From an uncultured Oscillochloris sp. (GTDB lineage Bacteria; Chloroflexota; Chloroflexia; Chloroflexales; Chloroflexaceae): a stretch of DNA of 8,505 nt. The stretch is taken from assembly GCA_903877945.1 (NCBI GenBank), contig CAIRFY010000109.1, positions 1 through 8,505 of the forward strand, written 5' to 3'. The position numbers and the translations under genes were made by a program. The stretch's first letter is position 1. Every line of letters starts with the position of its first letter. A model generated the notes under the pieces. The model had not been told where the DNA came from, did no database searches, and worked only from the letters and a program-made list of their open reading frames with translations. Below are positions 1 to 5,865 of the stretch, one piece after another.

Positions 1-99
1 ACCCCCAGCCCCTAAACCCTCAAGGGGAGTGGGGAGTACATCCCTTCCTGATGCGGAATGCCCCCCCTCTCCCGCTCAGGGAGAGGGGGCTGGGGGGTG
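1..99 (-). repeat. C-rich dispersed palindromic repeat, left copy
   Basis: The element starts and ends with inverted C/G-rich termini: ACCCCCAGCCCC at 1-12 and its complement within 86-98. Inside is a perfect 11-bp stem, CCCCCTCTCCC at 63-73 with GGGAGAGGGGG at 79-89. A related copy in opposite orientation occupies 8319-8403, so this is a dispersed family and not a one-off hairpin. It sits about 80 bp past the stop of the TerA-like gene and could help end that operon's transcription. No coding sequence is seen in 1-181. Confidence 0.7.
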
Positions 100-181
100 A
101 GGGTCGTGCGAGACTGTTGAATCGAAACGGTACTCCTGACTCGCAGGTGAGTCCGGTGTTGGCCACGTTCCCTGGCGCTCA

Positions 182-1414
182 CTACTTCGATCCTGCGCGC
201 CAGGTGAACCCAAAGTGGTAGTACTGATCGGCGTCAGGATGCCCCTTAAAGTAGCGCTCTTCCTTGACGATCTCGATGGTTGTGCCTGCCCGCCTGACCA
301 TACAGATGGCACAGAAGGTCAAGTGCGGATCGGGGCTGTTCAGACGAATGAAGATCTCGTTACCTGTCTGCTCACGGATTGTCATGCGCCCGTTCACCGA
401 GGTAAAATCCCTGGAACCCTCATAAATGAGGGCGAAAACCATAACGGCGTCAATTAGATCCGGGCGGTAGATAAAGAGGTTCTCGCCATCTGCGGCGGCA
501 CCGGTGCGATCATCCTTATCGAGAAAAATAAAGGGCGGACTATCCCTGGCACCAAAAACACCGCCAATCGGCTGGATAACCCCTTGGCTCCCGTCTTTAA
601 GGCGGTACATACAGCCCAGATCCAAGTCGGGTGCCGCCCCTCCTCCGCCAAGGCCCAAGAATCCATGCTTGTTGGCGTTTGGATTGTCCCAGTTGAGATT
701 AAAGTGGAGTGGCTGAAGGCCACCGCCCTTGCGGAGGTCAACCGCTTTTTTGTCGCCCTTCTTCTCAAGCGTCACTTTTGAGATCGTGACGCCGGGGGAA
801 GGCGCAGGTGCGGGCGCAGGCGTGGGTCGCGCAGGTGGGGGTGGGGGTGACGACGTGGGCCGCGCCGGTGCGGGCGCAGGCTGCGCGGCAATCTCCTCGC
901 CACCAAAATGCTGGAGCAGCGCTTTTAAGCCTCCGTTAAAACCTTGCCCAACGGCACCAAAGCGCCACATATCCTTGAAATAGAACTCACCAATGATGAT
1001 CGCCCGCTCGTCGTTGAAGTCAGAGCCGGTAAAATGGTAGCGTGCAACCTCTGCGTTATTCACGAGGAGGCGCACATAACCCTGTGAAATCTGTGCCATC
1101 GTGCCTGCCCCGTCGATTGTGGCCGTCAAGACGAGCCTGCGCACAGTTCCCGGCAACCCGGCAAGATTAATGCGGAATCGTTCCTGGTCGCCATCACGCG
1201 CTCCCAGTGCCGCTAATGATCCGCAGGGTGATTCCTTCTGATTGTAGAAGATAAAATAGCGATCATCAGACAATCTGCCGTTGCTATCCAGTCCGAAACA
1301 GCTTATATCGACCACGTGCGGGCTGGTAAAGCTCACGCTGAGACCAACGTCGAACTGTGTAGCGGACGTAATATCAGCGAGTTTCGCTTTCTGACCCTTG
1401 ACGATCTCACGCAT
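182..1414 (-). CDS. terA: TerA-like two-domain TerD-superfamily stress protein
   Basis: The 410-residue cytoplasmic protein has two TerD-fold units. Residues 1-172 form an N-terminal TerD-like domain (YFIFYNQ at 53-59, AVGQGFNGGL at 154-163). Residues 175-208 form a Pro/Ala-rich linker. Residues about 210-410 resemble the C-terminal half of TerA (MYRLKDGS at 269-276, DDRTG at 301-305, GENL at 310-313, ending GFTWRAGSK). The length is close to proteobacterial TerA/TerF, which run to roughly 390-410 residues. TerD-fold proteins are known Ca2+ binders linked to tellurite, phage and colicin resistance. The N-terminal unit lacks the DLDAS acidic motif kept in the two TerD neighbours, so its Ca2+ binding may be weaker; this is inference. 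The start is supported by GAGGGAG upstream. It is the last gene of the operon, 89 bp after terD and separated from it by a strong hairpin. TerF is the alternative name. Confidence 0.85.
   Translation of the reverse strand: MREIVKGQKAKLADITSATQFDVGLSVSFTSPHVVDISCFGLDSNGRLSDDRYFIFYNQKESPCGSLAALGARDGDQERFRINLAGLPGTVRRLVLTATIDGAGTMAQISQGYVRLLVNNAEVARYHFTGSDFNDERAIIIGEFYFKDMWRFGAVGQGFNGGLKALLQHFGGEEIAAQPAPAPARPTSSPPPPPARPTPAPAPAPSPGVTISKVTLEKKGDKKAVDLRKGGGLQPLHFNLNWDNPNANKHGFLGLGGGGAAPDLDLGCMYRLKDGSQGVIQPIGGVFGARDSPPFIFLDKDDRTGAAADGENLFIYRPDLIDAVMVFALIYEGSRDFTSVNGRMTIREQTGNEIFIRLNSPDPHLTFCAICMVRRAGTTIEIVKEERYFKGHPDADQYYHFGFTWRAGSK
791..892 (-). other. Pro/Ala-rich interdomain linker of the TerA-like protein
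   Basis: Residues 175-208 are nearly all Pro, Ala, Arg and Ser. At DNA level the stretch is low-complexity and contains two near copies of GGTGCGGGCGCAGG on the plus strand. It is likely a flexible tether between the two TerD-type domains, and the internal repetition makes its length liable to vary between strains. Confidence 0.7.
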
Positions 1415-1441
1415 GTGACGATCTCCCTCGTGCTATAGAGC

Positions 1442-1475
1442 GTATCAGGGATCGCCCCACGGCGTTCCCTGATAC
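1442..1475 (-). terminator. Intercistronic hairpin between terD and terA
   Basis: GTATCAGGGA (1442-1451) pairs perfectly with TCCCTGATAC (1466-1475). Inside it CGCC (1453-1456) pairs with GGCG (1461-1464), leaving the loop CCAC. The hairpin is therefore nearly continuous and very stable. It lies 28 bp before the TerA-like start and has no T-run after it. It could be a partial terminator, an mRNA 3'-end stabiliser or a processing site setting terD above terA; the sequence does not decide among these. Confidence 0.6.
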
Positions 1476-1503
1476 TGCCATCGTCCATCCGCTGTCGTCA
1501 TCG

Positions 1504-2082
1504 TCAACCGATATTCACACCGTAGGCACGGGCCAGTGGCCCCAACCCGCCGTTGTAACCCTGGCCGACCGCACGGAACTTCCACTCGTTGTTGTTGCGG
1601 TAGATCTCACCGAAGACCATCGCGGTCTCGGTGCTCGCTTCCTCCGAGAGATCGTAGCGTGCGACCTCCTGCCCAGTCTCGCCGTTGACGATGCGAATAA
1701 ACGCACCACTGACCTGACCAAAATTCTGCCTGCGGGCTTCCGCCTCGTGGATCGTCACCGTCACCGCCAACTTACCAATCTCAGCCGACACCTTGGCCAG
1801 ATCGACCAAGATCTGCTCATCATCGCCCTCGCCGGCCCCCGTGCGATTATCCCCGCTATGGGTTACTGCGCCTTCTGCCGAGCGCGGGTTGTTGTAGAAG
1901 ATGAAGTCGCTGTCGCTACGCACCTTCCCGTCGGCCTTGAGCTGGAACAGGCTGGCGTCCAGATCGAATTCAGCACCATCGGTGCCGCGTGCGTCCCAGC
2001 CCAACCCAACTACAATCTTCGTCAGTCCCGGCGCAACCTTTTCCAGCGATACGTTGCCGCCCTTTGAAAGCGAAACGCCCAT
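1504..2082 (-). CDS. terD: TerD-family Ca2+-binding stress protein (second tandem copy)
   Basis: The 192-residue protein has the full TerD signature: SLSKGGNVSLEK near the N-terminus, the acidic FDLDASLF at 39-46, DFIFYNN at 59-65, the Ca2+-site loop HSGDNRTGAGEGDDE at 75-89, and AVGQGYNGGL at 171-180. TerD/TerE proteins are about 190 residues, so it is complete. They are cytoplasmic, bind Ca2+, and form the core of Ter stress-response loci; their exact biochemical role is unsettled. The start is fixed by AGGAGG seven bases upstream. It lies 30 bp behind the other terD and is about 80 % identical to it, pointing to a tandem duplication. It could equally be called terE, since the two names cannot be separated from sequence alone. 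Confidence 0.93.
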   Translation of the reverse strand: MGVSLSKGGNVSLEKVAPGLTKIVVGLGWDARGTDGAEFDLDASLFQLKADGKVRSDSDFIFYNNPRSAEGAVTHSGDNRTGAGEGDDEQILVDLAKVSAEIGKLAVTVTIHEAEARRQNFGQVSGAFIRIVNGETGQEVARYDLSEEASTETAMVFGEIYRNNNEWKFRAVGQGYNGGLGPLARAYGVNIG

Positions 2083-2112
2083 GATTGTTCCTCCTGTTAT
2101 CGTACGTCTTGG

Positions 2113-2685
2113 CTACTCCAGACCAAACTGCTTAATCAGTGCGCCCAACCCGCCGCTGTAGCCTTGACCGACCGCACGGAACTTCCAGTCGGCGTTGTTG
2201 CGGTAGATCTCGCCAAAGACCATCGCGGTCTCGGTGCTGGCGTCTTCTGAGAGGTCGTAGCGGGCAAGTTCCTCGTTACTCTCGCCGTTGAGTACCCGAA
2301 TAAACGCCGCGCTGACCTGACCAAAACTCTGCCTGCGGGCATCCGCCTCGTGGATGGTCACAGCAACGGTCAATCTGACAATCTCAGCAGGCACTTTGGC
2401 CAGATCGACCAAGATCTGCTCGTCATCGCCCTCACCGGCCCCCGTGCGGTTGTCGCCCGTATGCACAATCGCCTCTTCTACAGAGCGCGGGTTATTGTAG
2501 AAGATGAAATCGGCCTCGCTGCGAACCTTCCCATCGGCCGTGAGCTCGAACAGGCTGGCGTCCAGATCGAAATCAGTCCCATCGGTGCTGCGTGCGTCCC
2601 AACCCAACCCGACCACGATCTTCGTCAGTCCCGGCGCGACCTTTTCCAGCGATACGTTGCCACCCTTGGAAAGTGAAACACTCAT
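2113..2685 (-). CDS. terD: TerD-family Ca2+-binding stress protein (first tandem copy)
   Basis: The 190-residue protein carries the same motif order as its neighbour: FDLDASLF, DFIFYNN, GDNRTGAGEGDDE and AVGQGYSGGL. The open frame runs on upstream to 2946. The true start is taken at 2685 because it gives the family-typical MSVSLSKGG opening and has AGGAGG seven bases before it; the extra 87 residues are repeat-derived and overlap the HAD gene. Differences from the other copy are mostly conservative (D/E, S/T, V/I) and cluster at the C-terminus, so both are under protein-level selection (inference). It follows the HAD gene by 130 bp, the largest gap between coding regions inside the operon, so an internal promoter is possible, but none is convincing. 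Confidence 0.93.
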   Translation of the reverse strand: MSVSLSKGGNVSLEKVAPGLTKIVVGLGWDARSTDGTDFDLDASLFELTADGKVRSEADFIFYNNPRSVEEAIVHTGDNRTGAGEGDDEQILVDLAKVPAEIVRLTVAVTIHEADARRQSFGQVSAAFIRVLNGESNEELARYDLSEDASTETAMVFGEIYRNNADWKFRAVGQGYSGGLGALIKQFGLE

Positions 2686-2737
2686 GACCGTTCCTCCTGT
2701 TGTGCTACGTCTCGGCGACCCCGAGTAGGTTATGTAC

Positions 2738-2766
2738 GGCATCGGGTGCCAATAAAACCCGACGCC
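2738..2766 (-). other. Hairpin in the terD leader
   Basis: GGCATCGGG (2738-2746) and CCCGACGCC (2758-2766) form a 9-bp stem with one G-U pair and an 11-base loop. It lies between the HAD stop and the first terD start and has no T-tract. It may affect read-through or stability of the downstream ter messages. A second, smaller stem (CTCGG 2711-2715 with CCGAG 2721-2725) lies closer to the terD ribosome site. Confidence 0.45.
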
Positions 2767-2776
2767 TGAGGTGAAA

Positions 2777-2811
2777 ATAGCCGATAACCGATAGCCGATA
2801 GCCGATAGCCG
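2777..2811. repeat. Five-copy 7-bp tandem repeat
   Basis: Five consecutive units of ATAGCCG (minus strand CGGCTAT) cover exactly 35 bp; the second unit reads ATAACCG. The array ends four bases from the HAD stop codon at 2816. Copy number of such arrays is often unstable. Confidence 0.85.
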
Positions 2812-2815
2812 GGCA

Positions 2816-3577
2816 TCAGCGGCCATTTTCATCTGGTGTTGTGCGCGAATCGCATGGTTGTCTGAGGTGATCCAAAACCCATGCCAACATATCTGCGGTG
2901 GCCTGATGTGAGCATAATGCGGAGCAGTACCCTGACTTTGCCGCAACGATTGCTCTGACTTCGGGTTCTGCCGTGCGGAGCGTCACCGCATAAGTACTTG
3001 CAGCTAACAGCGAGAGATCATTCAGTCCATTGCCCAGCGCAAAAAGTGGCTCAATGGTGATGGCGCGCAGCCCCACCATTTTATCTGGTTCTGTAGGACA
3101 CACAAAGAATTTGTGTCCTTCTTCATGGATCGTCCCCTGAAGGTGGGTGATGTCGAGTGCTTGCTGGAGTACGTCCCGTGGTTTTGCGAGATCTGGCGGG
3201 GGAATAACCCCCAAACACTGCTCATACCCCGGCAACTGACGCCAGGCACCCAGCAGGCTGTTCAGCGGAAGCCAGGGCGATACCCGATCAGATACGTTGC
3301 TTAGTGAATGCCGCGCAACTAGGCCGTGTTCCATGACAAAACCAGCATAGCCGACGCCCGCTGTCTGCGCAACCAAGCGCTGGACGCTTTGCGCATTCCG
3401 CCCGGTTGCGATCACGATGGGCAGATAGGCGCTAATGGCGTGTAAATAGTCGAACGCCACCCGACTCATGTAACTACAGCCCGACTGCCCCCGTACCTCG
3501 ATTGCTTCTGGCTCGGTGTGAAGGAGGGTTCCATCAAGATCGACGACAACCGCTTGTCGGAGAACAGTGTCGTTCAT
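2816..3577 (-). CDS. HAD-superfamily phosphatase of a Ter biosynthetic module
   Basis: The 253-residue protein has the HAD motifs in order. Motif I is DLDGT at 13-17 (nucleophile D13, acid/base D15). Motif II is IATGR, with T58. Motif III is probably K166 in PDKMVGL. Motif IV is GNGLND at 182-187. The long insertion between motifs II and III marks a C2-capped, Cof/sucrose-phosphatase-like member. Such enzymes hydrolyse phosphate esters with Mg2+; the substrate here is unknown. In Ter loci a HAD accompanies PRTases and is predicted to dephosphorylate a nucleotide-like intermediate. Its start overlaps the preceding PRTase stop by four bases (ATGA), indicating translational coupling. One oddity is that the first acid of motif IV is Asn (AAT codon, N183) where GDGxND is usual, which may weaken Mg2+ binding. 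Confidence 0.88.
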   Translation of the reverse strand: MNDTVLRQAVVVDLDGTLLHTEPEAIEVRGQSGCSYMSRVAFDYLHAISAYLPIVIATGRNAQSVQRLVAQTAGVGYAGFVMEHGLVARHSLSNVSDRVSPWLPLNSLLGAWRQLPGYEQCLGVIPPPDLAKPRDVLQQALDITHLQGTIHEEGHKFFVCPTEPDKMVGLRAITIEPLFALGNGLNDLSLLAASTYAVTLRTAEPEVRAIVAAKSGYCSALCSHQATADMLAWVLDHLRQPCDSRTTPDENGR

Positions 3578-4560
3578 GTTGTCAACTCACACGCGACACA
3601 TGTCTGATAATCGTCTAACCACCCGGCGTCAAAGATACTGGGAACTGCCCGCCACTCAGCCAACTCCAAGAGCAAACGGTAGTGTTCGTATGCCTCATGC
3701 CTACTTGTCGCAAAATGGATGGTCGTCGGATGTGCGTTAATCAAAGCTCGACATACTTCGTTGCTATGAACGCGCAGATTCGTAGGTGTGAAGAAGCGAT
3801 CACCGGGTGGGAGCGGTTGTGAGATGGTACTCGGGCATGCAGCCTGCCACGTGTGGATCATCTGGGGGCGCGTGTACCGCTCAGGAAAGAGGTACGCGCT
3901 GAAACGCTGTTGGTCGTTGCGATAAAACGTCCGCGAAAAGCCCAGTGTTGCAGGCCCGGTAAAACATGCACTTGGGCAGAAGATATCCTCCCGGCTGCCC
4001 GCAACGTCTGCCCAACCCCACGGATCGATAAGGACGGCGAGGGGCGCATCCGCCCGTTGGGCTATTTCTCGGGCAACACCGCCCCGGCCCGTCCAGCCAT
4101 CAACAAAGATCAAACGGCGATCAGGATAGGTCTGCTTCAGGTGCGTGATCGCAACGCGGTCAACCCCTAAACCGCAAAATAACGAGGTTGCAATCGCGGT
4201 CGTTCCCGGTAACAGGCGCGTCAGCCAATCGGCGATGGGGACACCGGCACGCAAAATAGCGACGAAGACGATGTGCTGGTCATCTGGGTAGCGCGTGGCA
4301 ATGCCAGCCGCCAGGGCTGCCGCCGCTGTCTGCAACAGCGGATGCGGAAATCCTTGCTCGACCAGATCCCAGAAACTGTCAGGAAGTTGTGGCTCGGGGG
4401 AGGGGATAGACCAGAAGGTTGTGCTGCCATCATAGGCTTTGGAGCGCGGTCGAAAGTGACCCGTATCGTGGTACGGATCAATCTCTTCCAGAAAATGGGC
4501 ATAGACGGGCTGATCCCAGAGATTTTTTCTCCCCACCGCGTGCAATCCGTCCATCGTCAT
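3574..4560 (-). CDS. PRTase-like protein (StiP/PRTase_1 type) with PELOTA-like C-terminus
   Basis: The 328-residue protein carries landmarks of the family databases often call 'cysteine protease StiP', which is better described as a phosphoribosyltransferase fold. These are LRAGVPIADWLTR at 103-115, the PRPP-loop equivalent FVDGWTGRGG at 152-161, and GSREDIFCPSACF at 188-200. Residues about 261-326 occupy the place of the RNA-binding PELOTA-like domain found in this family, but the usual KPGxGEATR-like segment reads RVHSNEVCR here, so this part is divergent. The predicted role is transfer to or from PRPP in making the proposed Ter-linked nucleoside-like metabolite; no reaction is proven. The start is chosen for AGGA six bases upstream, and Met3 is a possible alternative. 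The gene is coupled to the HAD gene by a 4-bp overlap. Confidence 0.82.
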   Translation of the reverse strand: MTMDGLHAVGRKNLWDQPVYAHFLEEIDPYHDTGHFRPRSKAYDGSTTFWSIPSPEPQLPDSFWDLVEQGFPHPLLQTAAAALAAGIATRYPDDQHIVFVAILRAGVPIADWLTRLLPGTTAIATSLFCGLGVDRVAITHLKQTYPDRRLIFVDGWTGRGGVAREIAQRADAPLAVLIDPWGWADVAGSREDIFCPSACFTGPATLGFSRTFYRNDQQRFSAYLFPERYTRPQMIHTWQAACPSTISQPLPPGDRFFTPTNLRVHSNEVCRALINAHPTTIHFATSRHEAYEHYRLLLELAEWRAVPSIFDAGWLDDYQTCVACELTT

Positions 4561-4568
4561 CTCTATCC

Positions 4569-4661
4569 TATAGCAATCCTATCCCCGTTGTGAAAATGGA
4601 GTCAAGGCTTCAGCCGGCTAAAGCCTTGACTCCCCTTCACGACTCCAAGAGGATTGCTATA
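4569..4661. mobile_element. 93-bp MITE-like palindromic element
   Basis: A perfect 12-bp terminal inverted repeat, TATAGCAATCCT (4569-4580) and AGGATTGCTATA (4650-4661), encloses a second strong inverted repeat, GGAGTCAAGGCTT with AAGCCTTGACTCC at the centre (4598-4632). The whole element is almost one imperfect palindrome. The outermost TA on both sides could be the TA target duplication typical of IS630/Tc1-type elements. It carries no gene, so it would be non-autonomous. It lies between the two PRTase genes: its right arm supplies the stop codon (4657-4659) of the upstream gene, and its left arm touches the ribosome site of the downstream one. As RNA it would form a long hairpin. Confidence 0.72.
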
Positions 4662-5685
4662 CATATGGAATGATCGTCGTGACATCATAACCTTTTTCTG
4701 TGAGCATTGCATGCAACAGAGTGGTTGAACTCGTATCTATCGGGTCAGCGAGGATCGTCAGCGGCACATCCGCATTACTCAGGTTGTAAAGGTAAAAGTG
4801 GGGTTCGATATGCAGACAATCAAAGATAGCCTTGTTGTCTATCCGCCACGGGCTGCGCGTGACATGGTGTAATGTGAGCCCTGGGTTATCCTGGATCATA
4901 CGTACAGCCAGATCCATTGCTTCCCCAATCACGAGCATACTCCCACTCAACGGTTGGTCGTTCTGGAATGAAGGTTCGCGCTGTACCTGGAGCGCGGGTC
5001 GAAGACACCTCAGGTGCCAGGCATCAGCACTCTTGGGGGGGGCGGTGACAATGGACAAAGGGGAGTCCGCTGGGCAGATCTCGGGCACGCACGGATCGGC
5101 ATGAGGCACAAGATTGGCGGGGCGAAAGACATAATGCAGCGAAAGCCAAATGTGGGCTGATTCCAATGATTCCCGAAACCAGCGTTGCTGCTGCGGCGTC
5201 CGTATGTCGGCGAGGGCAAAGATGCGAACCTTGCGGGCACCCAGCGCCTCAGTCAACATCTGTGCAACCTGCAAAATCGTCCGGCCTGTGGTGATCTCAT
5301 CTTCGACAATCCATATCTCTTCGATATGCACATCGGGAAGGGGCAGAATGTGATGGGGAGCATGGGAGTGGAGTTCCATTACCTGAACCCCGGAAGCAGG
5401 ACGGCGTGTTGAGCACATCCAGAAGGTGTCGATGCCAAGGCTTTGGGCTTCCTGATGCATCAACGATGAGAGGATGACCCCCGACTCGACCATCCCGACG
5501 ACGAGTACCGGGCCGGTGATCCGGCTGCCACGCATCGACCGCTCGATCATCCCGCGCAGCACATGCCTGCACTCACTCAGCTCGGTGCGCGTCACCGCAC
5601 CAAGCTTAGCAAGGCAATTAAAACTGATCGCGGTCTTGCGCAGCGGATTATTGAGGCGCTCCAAATGGTAGAGTTGAATGGGCAT
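4657..5685 (-). CDS. PRTase_2-TRSP fusion protein of a Ter biosynthetic module
   Basis: The 342-residue protein has an N-terminal type-I phosphoribosyltransferase core: LVVGMVESGV at 61-70, then a hydrophobic strand running into the PRPP loop IVEDEITTGRT at 126-136. A C-terminal domain at about 245-342 contains the motif TRSP at 276-279, which names the TRSP domain. This two-domain pairing is characteristic of Ter-linked biosynthetic operons. It should bind PRPP and Mg2+ in the cytoplasm and join or remove a base-like group; the acceptor is unknown. It is the first gene of the operon. No strong ribosome site precedes the start (AGGA is 16 bases away), so initiation may be weak or the message nearly leaderless. 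The stop codon lies inside a MITE-like element, so the last residues could differ from those of relatives. Confidence 0.85.
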   Translation of the reverse strand: MPIQLYHLERLNNPLRKTAISFNCLAKLGAVTRTELSECRHVLRGMIERSMRGSRITGPVLVVGMVESGVILSSLMHQEAQSLGIDTFWMCSTRRPASGVQVMELHSHAPHHILPLPDVHIEEIWIVEDEITTGRTILQVAQMLTEALGARKVRIFALADIRTPQQQRWFRESLESAHIWLSLHYVFRPANLVPHADPCVPEICPADSPLSIVTAPPKSADAWHLRCLRPALQVQREPSFQNDQPLSGSMLVIGEAMDLAVRMIQDNPGLTLHHVTRSPWRIDNKAIFDCLHIEPHFYLYNLSNADVPLTILADPIDTSSTTLLHAMLTEKGYDVTTIIPYV

Positions 5686-5711
5686 AAGAAGAAGTATTCA
5701 GTCCTTTCACT

Positions 5712-5739
5712 CTAATACCCACACTTGGGCATGGTTCAA
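5712..5739 (-). promoter_or_regulatory. Possible promoter of the Ter operon
   Basis: On the minus strand TTGAAC (5739-5734) and TATTAG (5717-5712) are separated by 16 bases, each matching 4 of 6 consensus positions. The -35 box lies within a near-palindrome, TGGTTCAAACCA (5732-5743), that could be an operator. It is the best match found between the upstream hairpin and the first gene, but it is weak, and the start site it implies leaves only about 20 bases of leader. Confidence 0.3.
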
Positions 5740-5765
5740 ACCAGCGTGACAATTCAGCGACGAAA

Positions 5766-5823
5766 CGATGACGCGGTGAGGCGCTCCGTATCGCCTCATC
5801 GCCTCATCGCCTCATCGCCTCAT
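5766..5823 (-). terminator. Hairpin built from an 8-bp tandem repeat
   Basis: CGCCTCAT is repeated four times in 5792-5823, with a partial fifth copy after it. Its first two units pair with an inverted, slightly diverged copy at 5766-5783, giving an 18-bp stem with two mismatches and an 8-base loop. On the minus strand it comes after the small exported-protein gene and before the Ter operon, and is followed by TTTCGT. It may therefore terminate the upstream unit and insulate the Ter promoter. The rest of 5686-5865 holds no gene. Confidence 0.5.
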
Positions 5824-5865
5824 CGCAAGACTGTAAAGCTGAATGTGCCCATTTTGAAACATGCC

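Noticed and set aside
138..153. Five-pair stem GACTC/GAGTC after the TerA-like stop as its terminator
   Set aside because: The stem is too short and lacks a T-run. The larger C-rich palindrome beyond it is a better candidate.
1747..2067. Plus-strand open frames of about 100 codons opposite both terD genes (also 2350-2676)
   Set aside because: They mirror each other only because the two terD genes are similar. They have no ribosome site or recognisable protein pattern.
2686..2946. An in-frame 87-residue N-terminal extension of the first TerD protein
   Set aside because: It would be antisense-free but overlaps the HAD coding end and is built from the 7-bp repeat. The family start MSVSLSKGG with AGGAGG at 2685 is clearly the real one.
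3574..4560. Reading this gene as a cysteine protease because of the 'StiP' name
   Set aside because: No protease catalytic arrangement is apparent, while VDGWTGRGG and the surrounding pattern fit a phosphoribosyltransferase fold. The name looks inherited rather than shown.
2777..5823. CRISPR-like arrays at the 7-bp and 8-bp repeats
   Set aside because: The units are contiguous, with no spacers, and far too short. They are simple tandem repeats.
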